Assembly (NCBI RefSeq): GCF_039523075.1
Contig: NZ_BAAAEP010000001.1
Span: forward strand, 1 to 64,000
Direction of reading: 5' to 3'
Length of the DNA: 64,000 bases
Origin: Caenispirillum bisanense
Lineage (GTDB): Bacteria; Pseudomonadota; Alphaproteobacteria; Rhodospirillales; Rhodospirillaceae
Shown here: positions 44,890 to 53,064 of the stretch, one piece after another
Numbering within the stretch: position 1 is the stretch's first letter
Layout of the letters: every line of letters starts with the position of its first letter
The notes under the pieces: model-generated
Told to the model about the DNA's origin: nothing
The model's input: only the letters and a program-made list of their open reading frames with translations
Databases searched by the model: none
Position numbers and translations under genes: made by a program

Positions 44890-45159
44890 ATGGCCCATCA
44901 CAAGTCGGCTAAGAAGCGCATCGTCCGCAACGCCAAGCGTTACGAGATCAATCACGCCCGCAAGTCCCGCACCCGCACCTTCATGAAGAAGGTCGAGCTG
45001 GCCATCGCCAGCGGCGATTACGATCAGGCCCAGGCCGCGATGACCGCCGCCGGCCCCGAGATCGCCCGCGCCGTGACCAAGGGTGTGCTGCACAAGAACA
45101 CCGCGTCGCGCAAGATCTCCCGCCTCAACGCCCGCGTGAAGGCGCTGAAGGCCGCGTAA
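44890..45159 (+). CDS. rpsT: 30S ribosomal protein S20
   Basis: An 89-residue basic protein starting MAHHKSAKKRIVRNAKRYEI, with the S20 pattern VTKGVLHKNTASRKISRLNA near the C-terminus. It binds 16S rRNA. Own promoter upstream and terminator downstream; dnaA follows, the usual alphaproteobacterial order. Confidence 0.98.
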   Translation: MAHHKSAKKRIVRNAKRYEINHARKSRTRTFMKKVELAIASGDYDQAQAAMTAAGPEIARAVTKGVLHKNTASRKISRLNARVKALKAA

Positions 45160-45227
45160 CGTCCATTGCCGTCCGGCCGCCCCTGCCGCCTGTCGGCAGG
45201 GTTGCAGCCGGGACCGGATTCGGCCGG

Positions 45228-45261
45228 GGCCGCCCTCCGCCCGGCGGAGGCGCGGCCTTTT
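45228..45261 (+). terminator. intrinsic terminator of rpsT
   Basis: Stem GGCCGC-CCTCCGC (45228-45240) / GCGGAGG-C-GCGGCC (45244-45257), 3-nt loop and one bulge, followed by TTTT (45258-45261). Confidence 0.8.
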
Positions 45262-45866
45262 GCGCGCTGTACGGGCGCTCGCCCCACCAAAAAGTCATGC
45301 GTTCCCTATTCGGACATATTGCCTTCGGCCAGCCGTCATGGCTTGCTTAGGGAGGCATCCCGTCCAGGGGCGCCATCATCGAAATAGAAAAAGTTTTATG
45401 TAGTCTTTCAGAATTTCTCTGAAGGGCGTGATTTCCTTTTGCCTGTTCTGGCCTGGTGCCCGGATCATTATGCCAAAGATTCGGCTTTCTTGCCGGGGCG
45501 TTTTGGGGAATCATTAACGGGTCCGGGGCGAGTCCTCTCAGAGGCCGCCCGCTGCCGCCATGGCGCGGCCGGTGCCGATCAGCTGGCCTCCCAGGCCGGC
45601 CGGGCGCACCGCAACGGACAGGAGGCGCGCCGCCCGGCGCCTTCTCCCCGGCTCCCGCCGGGGCAGCGCGACGGCGTTGCCGGCACCGCCGGCGCAGGCG
45701 CCGCCACCAGGGCGACGGGGGAAGAGGCCGCCGCGTCAGCGCGACGGAACGCATGGGATAAGCGTGGAACCACCGGACCCACCGGAAATGGGGTCCGGCG
45801 TGGCCTTTGTCGTTGCTCGGGGCACGGCGGGCCGGTTCCCTGTGAAACTCGATTGGGGAGGCCGCG
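45262..45866. other. dnaA upstream region
   Basis: About 600 bp without a convincing gene. The part from about 45290 to 45540 is much richer in A/T than the window average (e.g. AAATAGAAAAAGTTTTATG near 45381), then GC-rich low-complexity sequence leads to dnaA. I found no TTATCCACA-type DnaA boxes, so an origin here is not supported. It probably holds the dnaA promoter and regulatory sites. Confidence 0.5.
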
Positions 45867-47393
45867 GTGTCTCGGGCATCGTTGCAGGTTGAGAGCGCGT
45901 CGGAGTCGTTTATGGACCATGGCCGGATGGACGTCGGACTCGCCACCCAGTGGGACCGCGTCCAGGATCGTCTGCGGGAAGAGTTCGGCGATGCCGCCTT
46001 CAAGAGCTGGGTGAAGCCGATGACCGTCGCCGGCCTGCGCGACGGCGCGGTGACCCTGGCGGTGCCCACCCGCTTCATCCGCGACTGGGTGCTCACCCAT
46101 TACGCCGACCGCATCCGCACCCTGTGGAACGGCGAGAACCCGGCCGTGCGCTCCATCGACATCGCCGTAGTCGCCGGTGCGCCGCGGGCGGTGGCGGAGC
46201 AGCGTCCGCGGGCGGCGGCGGCCGTGGTCGCCAGCCCCGCCCTCACCGCCGCCGTTGCCGCCCTGCCGGAGCGTCCGTTCATGGTCGAGTCGCCGCGTCC
46301 CGCCGTGCCCGCCCTGCCGAGCCTACCCGCCGCCCCGGCGGCGCTGCCGGTGGCGCCGGTGGTGGACGACCTGTCGGCGCCGCTCGATGCCCGCTACACC
46401 TTCGCCAACTTCGTCGTCGGCAAGCCCAACGAGTTTGCCTATGCCGCCGCCAACCGGGTGGCCGACTCCGACCAGGTGTCGTTCAACCCGCTGTTCCTCT
46501 ACGGCGGCGTCGGCCTCGGCAAGACCCACCTCATGCACGCCATCGCCCACCGCCTGCGCGAACGCCGGCCGGACCGCCGGGTGATCTACATGAGCGCGGA
46601 AAAGTTCATGTATTCCTTCGTGCGCGCCCTGCGCCACCAGGACACCATCAGCTTCAAGGAACAGTTCCGCACCGTCGACGTGCTGATGATCGACGACGTG
46701 CAGTTCATTTCCGGCAAGGATTCGACCCAGGAAGAGTTCTTCCACACCTTCAATGCCCTGGTCGACCAGGGCCGGCAGATCGTGATTTCCGCCGACAAGT
46801 CGCCCAACGACCTGGAAGAGATCGGCGCCCGCCTGCGCTCGCGCATGGCCTCGGGCCTCGTCGCCGACATCCACCCGACCACCTACGAGCTGCGCCTCGG
46901 CATCCTCGACTCCAAGGCCGACCAGATGGGTGTGGCGGTGCCGGTGAAGGTGAAGGAATTCCTCGCCCACAAGATCACCTCCAACGCCCGCGAGCTGGAA
47001 GGGGCGCTCACCCGCCTGGTCGCCCACGCCCAGCTGGTCGGCCGCGAGCTGAGCCTGGAGACGGCGCACGAGGTGCTGGCCGACCTGCTGCGCGCCTACG
47101 ACCGCCGGGTGACCATCGAGGAAATCCAAAAGAAGGTGGCGGAACACTTCCAGATCCGCATTTCCGACATGCACTCCGCCCGCCGCGCCCGCGCCGTGAC
47201 CCGGCCGCGGCAGGTGGCCATGTACCTCGCCAAGCAGCTCACCAGCCGCTCGCTGCCGGAAATCGGCCGCAAGTTTGGCGGTCGTGATCACACGACAGTA
47301 ATGCATGCGGTCAAGAAGGTGGAAGAACTTATCGGGCAGGACCCCGCCTTCGCGGAAGACGTCAACCTGCTCCGCCGCATGCTGGAAAGCTGA
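45867..47393 (+). CDS. dnaA: chromosomal replication initiator protein DnaA
   Basis: 508 residues from GTG 45867, which has GGGGAGG 5 nt upstream; ATG at 45912 with GGAG is an alternative giving 493. Domain I (QWDRVQDRLREEFGDAAFKS) is followed by an Ala/Pro-rich domain II linker (about 105-170). The AAA+ domain has Walker A LYGGVGLGKTHLMHAIAHRL near 211 and Walker B LMIDDVQFISGKDSTQEE. Domain IV ends with the DnaA signature KFGGRDHTTVMHAVKKVEEL, which reads DnaA boxes. No dnaN or recF follows; a tRNA gene comes next, as is common in this group. Confidence 0.97.
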   Translation: MSRASLQVESASESFMDHGRMDVGLATQWDRVQDRLREEFGDAAFKSWVKPMTVAGLRDGAVTLAVPTRFIRDWVLTHYADRIRTLWNGENPAVRSIDIAVVAGAPRAVAEQRPRAAAAVVASPALTAAVAALPERPFMVESPRPAVPALPSLPAAPAALPVAPVVDDLSAPLDARYTFANFVVGKPNEFAYAAANRVADSDQVSFNPLFLYGGVGLGKTHLMHAIAHRLRERRPDRRVIYMSAEKFMYSFVRALRHQDTISFKEQFRTVDVLMIDDVQFISGKDSTQEEFFHTFNALVDQGRQIVISADKSPNDLEEIGARLRSRMASGLVADIHPTTYELRLGILDSKADQMGVAVPVKVKEFLAHKITSNARELEGALTRLVAHAQLVGRELSLETAHEVLADLLRAYDRRVTIEEIQKKVAEHFQIRISDMHSARRARAVTRPRQVAMYLAKQLTSRSLPEIGRKFGGRDHTTVMHAVKKVEELIGQDPAFAEDVNLLRRMLES

Positions 47394-47467
47394 GCGGCGA
47401 GGGCAGGGAGAGCGCTGGTGCATTTTCCAGTGTGGAGCTTAGACCTGCCAGGTGCTTGGCATCAACA

Positions 47468-47496
47468 TTGACAACGTTGTCCGCAAACGAAAAAAT
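47468..47496 (+). promoter_or_regulatory. promoter of tRNA-Leu
   Basis: TTGACA (47468-47473, perfect), 17-nt spacer, AAAAAT (47491-47496). The predicted start is about 10 nt before the mature tRNA 5' end at 47515. Confidence 0.6.
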
Positions 47497-47514
47497 GCCG
47501 GCCTCTGGCCACGC

Positions 47515-47599
47515 GGGGACGTGGAGAAATTGGTAAACTCTGGCGACTTAAAATCGCCCGGCTTCGGCCTTGCGGGTTCAAGTCCCGCCGTCCCCACCA
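47515..47599 (+). tRNA. tRNA-Leu (anticodon UAA)
   Basis: Cloverleaf by eye: acceptor GGGGACG (47515-47521) pairs with CGTCCCC (47589-47595), discriminator A, encoded CCA (47597-47599). D arm GAG...CTC. Anticodon stem GGCGA/TCGCC encloses loop CTTAAAA, giving anticodon TAA. A type II variable arm (GGCTTCGGCC region) and T arm GCGGG-TTCAAGT-CCCGC follow. The long variable arm and anticodon identify leucine. Length is 85 nt including CCA. Confidence 0.93.
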
Positions 47600-47756
47600 G
47601 CATCCCGGTCGGCGGACCTGTGCGTTCGGCCTCCGAGCGGTTGCATATATCCGCCGTGCCGTGGACAGCTATCAGGATGCTGGTGGGCATCGGGCAATGC
47701 CGTAGACGTTCCCAACGCGGAGCAGATCCTGGCGTCGCCCGTGAGCCACCTATCAG

Positions 47757-48332
47757 TCACCAAGCCGTTTCGGAGACCTCGACAGTCTGTCGGCCTGCGC
47801 TTTGCCAGGCGTTGATGCCACCGCGATACCAGTAGACATTTTCGTATCCCATGCGGGCGGCACGAAGCGCGGCGTTATAAGACAACCAGCACTGCGGATC
47901 GAGGCAGTAGAAGACTACGGGGCGGGATCTGTCACCGCCGGTCAGCTCGGCGAGCTTGGCCTCCAGCCGGGCCTGCACGTCGTCGTCGTAGCCTGTACCG
48001 AGCCCCGCTCCCTTAAGCCATACCGCGCCGGGAAGACCAGGATGCCGTGCTCCCCCGAGGACATCGACGATGACCGGGTCTTGCTCCTGCATCATCGAGG
48101 CGAGCGAGGCCGTACCGATGACGTTTCCACCGGCAACCCGCGTCGGGGTCGGGGCATGGTACTCCGCCATCCGAATCTCCGCCGTCGGCGCGACGCCCCA
48201 ATCGACGTCTTCGGCGACTGCCTCCGCCCGTGCCGCCAGCGGAGCCTCGGATCCGCGCGGTGCGATGCAGCCGATGAGGCCGGGAAGAGCGAGAAGGGCA
48301 ATGGAAGCAACGAAAGGAGCCCGAACTTTCAT
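47757..48332 (-). CDS. rhodanese-like lipoprotein with CxxxxCW motif
   Basis: A 191-residue protein with a lipobox (GLIGC, Cys-22). The mature part includes VIGTASLASMMQEQDPVIVD and a rhodanese-like end: VVFYCLDPQCWLSYNAALRA then YENVYWYRGGINAWQSAG. This resembles the CxxCW-motif rhodanese-like proteins linked to PQQ-dependent catabolism, but the motif here has four residues between the cysteines. ATG 48332 has AGGAGG upstream. Its surroundings have lower GC than average. It is not in an operon with any PQQ gene here; the Fe-ADH and aldehyde dehydrogenase lie about 4 kb away. Confidence 0.75.
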   Translation of the reverse strand: MKVRAPFVASIALLALPGLIGCIAPRGSEAPLAARAEAVAEDVDWGVAPTAEIRMAEYHAPTPTRVAGGNVIGTASLASMMQEQDPVIVDVLGGARHPGLPGAVWLKGAGLGTGYDDDVQARLEAKLAELTGGDRSRPVVFYCLDPQCWLSYNAALRAARMGYENVYWYRGGINAWQSAGRQTVEVSETAW

Positions 48333-48575
48333 GCGATCCTCCTGCCAATGCGGAGGTCAAGTATGACGCACGGGGACGGGAGGAGCGCCGCGCAATCTTA
48401 GCCGAGCCGGAAGCAATTAGGCCGGGGCCGATACCACATTCTGTGGGTGCCCATGAGCGCGCTCGGGAACGTCCTCGGAACAAGTGCGCGCCCGAACAGG
48501 CCCCGCCTCCCCCCGGAAGCCCGGCCGGGATGCCAAGCGCAGCACCGGGGAAAAATGGGAGAGAGACGCCGCCAG

Positions 48576-48893
48576 TCAGCCGGTGCCAGCATGGCGGACG
48601 GGCTTTTCGTCCGCGGCCGGAGCGTCGCTGCGGCGGTGACGGGCGGCCCAGGCGGCCTGCCGCTCGCCGCGCACGCCGGCAATCAGCCCGAAGACGAAGA
48701 ACACCACCAGCGCCCCCCACAGGAACACCAGCAGCCCGATGCGCGCCGGATCGCCCGGCGCCATGGCGTCGAGATCAAGGCCGAGCAGCGCCGGCACATC
48801 GACCACGGCAACCGGCACGTACACCAGCACAAGCCAGAAGAGCAGGCTGGTGATAGCGCCTTTGATGCCGGCCTTCATCTCTTCGAGGTTCAT
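48576..48893 (-). CDS. small two-helix membrane protein
   Basis: A 105-residue protein with two hydrophobic segments (about 15-35, SLLFWLVLVYVPVAVVDVPA, and about 52-72, IGLLVFLWGALVVFFVFGL) and a basic, charged C-terminal tail rich in Arg/His/Asp. The initial MNLEEMKAGIKGAI is amphipathic. I do not recognise a family. It is divergent from the deacetylase operon. Confidence 0.6.
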   Translation of the reverse strand: MNLEEMKAGIKGAITSLLFWLVLVYVPVAVVDVPALLGLDLDAMAPGDPARIGLLVFLWGALVVFFVFGLIAGVRGERQAAWAARHRRSDAPAADEKPVRHAGTG

Positions 48894-49113
48894 CTACCCC
48901 CTCCGACCCTTCGCCGACAGTGGCCGAAAGCATGTCCTCCGTCAATCAAACGAAGGGGGTGGATGGCCGGCTGCCGACGGTCGGCCGCCGGCGTCCGCCC
49001 CGCGTGGTACGACCCATGCACCGCTGGCTCCGGCGGGGTGCGGTGGCACACTGGCGCACGCGCTGCGATCCTCCACCCCTCCACGGCAGCCGCGACCACA
49101 CAGGCGGGAGAGC

Positions 49114-50142
49114 ATGGCACCCAGGGCCCCGACCGACCTCTGCATCACCGTCGATGTGGAGTTCAGCATCGCCGGCGCGTTCGAAGATCCGCGCCGGTTC
49201 AAGCCCCTGGCCGAGCCGGTGGTGGCCTGCACGGTCAACGGCGAGGGCCACGGGCTCGACTTCCTGCTGCGCACCCTGGCGGCGCACGGCCAGCGCGGCA
49301 CCTTCTTCGTCGAGACCCTGTGCACCCAGCACTTCGGCGACGAGCCCATGCGCAGCTACGCCCGCCGCATCGCCGAGGCGGGGCACGAGGTCGGCCTGCA
49401 CCTGCACCCCTGCTGGCAGGTGTTCCGCTTCCCCGACTGGCCGGACCGGGTGCGGCGGCCGCTGGCCGTCTCCGACACCCTGTGCGACCGCCCGCCGCAC
49501 GAGGTGGAGGCGGTGATCGCCAACGGCATGGCGGTGATGGAACGCTGGGGCCTGCCGCGGCCGCGGTCCCTGCGCATGGGCAACCTGATGGCCGACCGCG
49601 GCATCTACCGCGCCATGCGGCGGCTGGGGCTGACCGTGGCCTCCAACATCGGCCTCGGCATCCACCGCAGCAGCGATCCGTCGCTGCATCTGGCCGGCGG
49701 CGCCCATCAGGTGGAAGGGGTGGTGGAGCTGCCGGTGCTGACCTACGACGTCGGCCTGCCGCTGCGCCCGTCGCGGCGCAAGTGCCTGACCACCACCGGC
49801 ACTGGCCTCGGCACCACCCGCCGGCTGCTGCGCGCCGCCCGCGCCGCCGGCAGCGGCCCGGTGGTGCTGCTGACCCATCCGTTCGAGTTCGTGAAGCGGC
49901 GCGACTTCACCTTCCGCGACCTGCGCCCCAACCGCATCAACCAGCGCCGGCTGGCCGACCTGTGCGCCTTCGTCGCCGCCCACCCGTCCGACTTCCGCAT
50001 GGCCACCGTCAGCGATGCCGCCGCCTGCGCGCCGCTGACCGCCCCCGCCCGCGTGCCGGCACCGCCGCTGGATGTGGAGTTCGTCTCCGTCCTGCCGGGC
50101 CTCGTCAGCAACCGCCTCAACGACCTGGTGTGGCGCCTATGA
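49114..50142 (+). CDS. polysaccharide deacetylase family protein (NodB-like)
   Basis: A 342-residue NodB-homology enzyme. Motif 1 lies in LCITVDVEFSIAGAF, followed by HGQRGTFFVETLCTQHFGDE; motif 2 is EAGHEVGLHLHPCWQVFRFP, with the metal-binding His pair. These carbohydrate esterases remove N- or O-acetyl groups from glycans. No signal peptide is seen, so a cytoplasmic or membrane-associated role on a precursor is inferred. ATG 49114 follows GGGAG. The stop overlaps the next gene's start (ATGA). Confidence 0.82.
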   Translation: MAPRAPTDLCITVDVEFSIAGAFEDPRRFKPLAEPVVACTVNGEGHGLDFLLRTLAAHGQRGTFFVETLCTQHFGDEPMRSYARRIAEAGHEVGLHLHPCWQVFRFPDWPDRVRRPLAVSDTLCDRPPHEVEAVIANGMAVMERWGLPRPRSLRMGNLMADRGIYRAMRRLGLTVASNIGLGIHRSSDPSLHLAGGAHQVEGVVELPVLTYDVGLPLRPSRRKCLTTTGTGLGTTRRLLRAARAAGSGPVVLLTHPFEFVKRRDFTFRDLRPNRINQRRLADLCAFVAAHPSDFRMATVSDAAACAPLTAPARVPAPPLDVEFVSVLPGLVSNRLNDLVWRL

Positions 50143-51089
50143 CCGCTGATCCCCTCGCCGCCGGCTGGAGCCGCAAGACCCTGCCGCTGCGCATCTCCGT
50201 CGGCGACCGCTACGTCACCGTGCTGCGGCTGGCGCTGCTGGTGCGCGACACCCACTTCACGGCGCTCGGCGACGACCTGGAGGCGGCCGTGCCGCCCGCC
50301 CTGCCGGCCGGCGTGGACGGGCTGATGATCCCGTCGCAGCCCTATTCCGGCGATGCCTTCCGCATCCGCCGCCACGGCCGCCACCTGCTCTATGCCCCGC
50401 GCCGCTACCTGCGCCACTGGGTCGATACAACCGGCAGCCACGACGCCTATGTTGCCGCCTTCTCCGGCAAGACCCGCTCCACCCTGCGCCGCAAGGTGCG
50501 CAAGTTCGCCGGCGACGGGGCGGAGGCCTGCGACTTCCGCGTCTACCGCACCGCCGCCGAACTGGCCGAGTTCCACCGGCTGGCGCGGCCGCTGTCGGCC
50601 TCGACCTACCAGGAACGGCTGATGGACGCCGGCCTGCCCGACTCGCCCGACTTCCTGCGCGACATGGCGGCGCGGGCGGAGCGCAATGCCGCCCGCGGTT
50701 ACCTGCTGTTCCGCGACGGGCAGCCGGCGGCCTATACCTACTGCCCGGTGGACGACGGCATCGCGCTTTATGCCTACACCGGCTACGACCCGGCGCTGGC
50801 GGCGCTGTCGCCCGGCACGGTGCTGCAGTGGCTGCTGCTGGAGGATCAGTTCGCCGATCCGGCGGTGCGGGTGTTCGACTTCACCCAGGGCGAAGGGCCG
50901 CACAAGGAGCTGTTCTCCACCGCCAGCCGCGAGTGCATCGACCTGTACGTCCTGCGTCCGACCCTGCGGGCGTGGCGCGGCATCGCCCTGCAGACGGCGG
51001 TGGAGCAGGCGGTGCAGCGGGTGGGCGACGGCCTTGACGCCCTCGGCCTCAAGGCCCGCGTCCGCCGCCTCATGCGCGGCACCGCCTGA
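50139..51089 (+). CDS. GNAT-family acyltransferase (BioF2/CelD-like)
   Basis: A 316-residue protein with the BioF2-like GNAT pattern: HDAYVAAFSGKTRSTLRRKV, then ELAEFHRLARPLSASTYQER, a central core RGYLLFRDGQPAAYTYCPVD and LEDQFADPAVRVFDFTQGEG. Such proteins occur in capsule and exopolysaccharide loci, acylating amino sugars. Translationally coupled to the deacetylase by ATGA overlap. Confidence 0.8.
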   Translation: MTADPLAAGWSRKTLPLRISVGDRYVTVLRLALLVRDTHFTALGDDLEAAVPPALPAGVDGLMIPSQPYSGDAFRIRRHGRHLLYAPRRYLRHWVDTTGSHDAYVAAFSGKTRSTLRRKVRKFAGDGAEACDFRVYRTAAELAEFHRLARPLSASTYQERLMDAGLPDSPDFLRDMAARAERNAARGYLLFRDGQPAAYTYCPVDDGIALYAYTGYDPALAALSPGTVLQWLLLEDQFADPAVRVFDFTQGEGPHKELFSTASRECIDLYVLRPTLRAWRGIALQTAVEQAVQRVGDGLDALGLKARVRRLMRGTA

Positions 51090-51100
51090 GGGCCGCCGCC

Positions 51101-51682
51101 ATGGCCGCCGCCCTCGCCCTTGGTGCCGCCAAGCAGGCCGCCCGGCTGGTGCTGGGCGATTACCAGATCTACGCCATCTACGGCCTCGACCTGGAGGCGG
51201 TGACGCCGCCCGACCTCGGCCCCTGGCAGGCGGCCGGCTTCACCTTCGGCCCGGTCAGCCGCGGCGAGGTGGAGGCGGCGGCCGACTCCGGCCTGCGGGA
51301 GCGCGCCCACTACGCCGGGCCGGGCTCCGCCAGCTACGGCATCCGCCACGGCGGCGATCTGGTCTGCGTGCAGTTCCACTGGTTCGGCGACCGCTACCGC
51401 CAGCGCAATTTCTGGCCGCTCGCCGCCGACGAGGCCAAGTCGGTGGAGTTCTACACCGTGCCCGCCCTGCGCGGGCGCGGCCTCGGCCCCGCCATCAAGG
51501 CCTATTCGGCGTGGGAGCTGAAGGAACTGGGCTTCCGCCGGGTGTTCAGCCGGGTGTGGCATTCCCACACCGCATCCCGCCGCGCCAACGAAAAGGCCGG
51601 CTGGCGCCATGTGGCGACGGTGGTGGAGGTGCGCCCCTTCGGCCTGCCGCGCCCGCTGCGGCTGGTCCGCCGCCACCGCTGA
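51101..51682 (+). CDS. GNAT-family N-acetyltransferase
   Basis: A 193-residue acetyltransferase. The acetyl-CoA loop is visible in EFYTVPALRGRGLGPAIKAY, followed by WELKELGFRRVFSRVWHSHT and ANEKAGWRHVATV, typical GNAT C-terminal features. It starts 11 nt after the preceding GNAT and completes the deacetylase-GNAT-GNAT operon. Substrate unknown; glycan precursor modification is inferred from context. Confidence 0.82.
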   Translation: MAAALALGAAKQAARLVLGDYQIYAIYGLDLEAVTPPDLGPWQAAGFTFGPVSRGEVEAAADSGLRERAHYAGPGSASYGIRHGGDLVCVQFHWFGDRYRQRNFWPLAADEAKSVEFYTVPALRGRGLGPAIKAYSAWELKELGFRRVFSRVWHSHTASRRANEKAGWRHVATVVEVRPFGLPRPLRLVRRHR

Positions 51683-51715
51683 AAAAATCCGGGAGCGGCA
51701 GGCAGCCGCTCCCGG
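51682..51715 (-). terminator. intrinsic terminator of the alcohol dehydrogenase gene
   Basis: Stem CCGGGAGCGGC (51689-51699) / GCCGCTCCCGG (51705-51715) with a 5-nt loop; on the minus strand it is followed by ATTTTTTC. A textbook terminator 38 nt after the stop at 51753. Confidence 0.88.
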
Positions 51716-51752
51716 CAGTGGGCGGGGAGAACAAGCGGGGGCGCCGGCCCGG

Positions 51753-52904
51753 TCAGGCGGCGGCGCGGAAGATGGCCTCGATGGCCGACTGGTCGGCCGG
51801 ACGCGGGTTGGTCAGGCCGCAGGCGTCCTTCATGGCATTGGCCGCCAGCACCGGCACGTCCTCATCCTTCATGCCCAGTTCGGCGAGGCCGGCGGGGATG
51901 CCGATGTCCGACGACAGCGAGCGGATGGCGGCGATGGCCGCCTTGGCGCCGGCGGCATCGTCCAGGCCGCTGACGTCCACCCCCATGGCCTTGGCGACGT
52001 CCTTCAGGCGGGCGGCGGCGACGGGGGCGTTGTATTCCTCCACATGCGGCAGCAGCACCGCGTTGCAGACCCCGTGCGGCAGGTCGTAGTAGCCGCCCAG
52101 CTGGTGCGCCATGGCGTGGACGAAGCCGAGCGACGCATTGTTGAACGCCATGCCGGCCAGGAACTGTGCATAGGCCATGGCCTCGCGGGCGGCGAGGTTC
52201 TGCCCGTCGGCCACGGCGGTGCGCAGGTGGGTGCTGATCAGCTCCACCGCCTTCAGGGCGCAGGCGTCGGTGATGGGCGTCGCGGCGGTGGAGACATAGG
52301 CTTCCACCGCGTGGGTGAGGGCATCCATGCCGGTGGCGGCGGTCAGTCCGGCCGGCTTGCCGAGCATCAGTTCCGGGTCGTTGACCGACAGGATGGGCGT
52401 GACGTGGCGGTCGACGATGGCCATTTTCACGTGCCGCGCCTCGTCGGTGATGATGCAGAAGCGCGTCATCTCGCTGGCGGTGCCGGCGGTGGTGTTGATG
52501 GCGATGAGCGGCAGCTGCGGCCGGGCGGAGCGGTCGATGCCCTCATAGTCGCGGATGGTGCCGCCGTTGGCCGCCACCAGGGCGATGCCCTTGGCGCAGT
52601 CGTGCGGCGAGCCGCCGCCAAGCGAGATCACGCAATCGCAGTCGTCCTGCCGCAGCAGCGCCAGCCCGGCTTCCACGTTGGCGGTGGTGGGGTTGGGGTG
52701 GACGCCGTCGAACACCGTGCTGCGCACGCCGGCGCCGGCCAGCTGGTCCGCCACCTTGGCGGCAAGGCCGATGCGCGCCAGCACCGCGTCGGTGACGATC
52801 AGCGCCCGGCGATAGCCGTAGCCGCGTATACTGTCGACAGCCGTGGCGAGGCAGCCGGGGCCCATGAGGTTGAGGGACGGGATGAAGAATGCAGTCTGAC
52901 CCAT
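51753..52904 (-). CDS. iron-containing alcohol dehydrogenase
   Basis: A 383-residue group III alcohol dehydrogenase. NAD-binding region VISLGGGSPHDCAKGIALVA; metal-ligand segments GMDALTHAVEAYVS, FVHAMAHQLGGYYDLPHG and CNAVLLPHVEEYN contain the conserved histidines. Close in pattern to YiaY/EutG-type enzymes oxidising short alcohols. It is 160 nt downstream of the aldehyde dehydrogenase gene on the same strand, so the two would convert an alcohol to the acid. Confidence 0.93.
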   Translation of the reverse strand: MGQTAFFIPSLNLMGPGCLATAVDSIRGYGYRRALIVTDAVLARIGLAAKVADQLAGAGVRSTVFDGVHPNPTTANVEAGLALLRQDDCDCVISLGGGSPHDCAKGIALVAANGGTIRDYEGIDRSARPQLPLIAINTTAGTASEMTRFCIITDEARHVKMAIVDRHVTPILSVNDPELMLGKPAGLTAATGMDALTHAVEAYVSTAATPITDACALKAVELISTHLRTAVADGQNLAAREAMAYAQFLAGMAFNNASLGFVHAMAHQLGGYYDLPHGVCNAVLLPHVEEYNAPVAAARLKDVAKAMGVDVSGLDDAAGAKAAIAAIRSLSSDIGIPAGLAELGMKDEDVPVLAANAMKDACGLTNPRPADQSAIEAIFRAAA

Positions 52905-53009
52905 CGGTCATATCTCCCTTGGACGTGGTTCCAGCGTCATGATTTTTCTGACTTTGGAGTCCCGTGGCGGTGCAGCCTCTGCATCCGCCGCGGTCCTCGG
53001 GGAGGGAAG

Positions 53010-53047
53010 CTGCGGGCCGGTCCCTGCCTGATCCGGCCGGCCCGCAG
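53010..53047 (-). other. intercistronic hairpin between aldehyde and alcohol dehydrogenase genes
   Basis: Stem CTGCGGGCCGG (53010-53020) / CCGGCCCGCAG (53037-53047), 16-nt loop, starting 18 nt after the aldehyde dehydrogenase stop. No T-run lies downstream on the minus strand, so it more likely sets relative mRNA levels than terminates. Confidence 0.5.
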
Positions 53048-53064
53048 AAAATATGGGGCTTTCC

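Noticed and set aside
45262..45866. Replication origin next to dnaA
   Set aside because: No TTATCCACA-like boxes found on either strand; in alphaproteobacteria the origin is often far from dnaA.
47600..47756. Integration site (att duplication) after tRNA-Leu
   Set aside because: No repeat of the tRNA 3' end and no integrase gene nearby.
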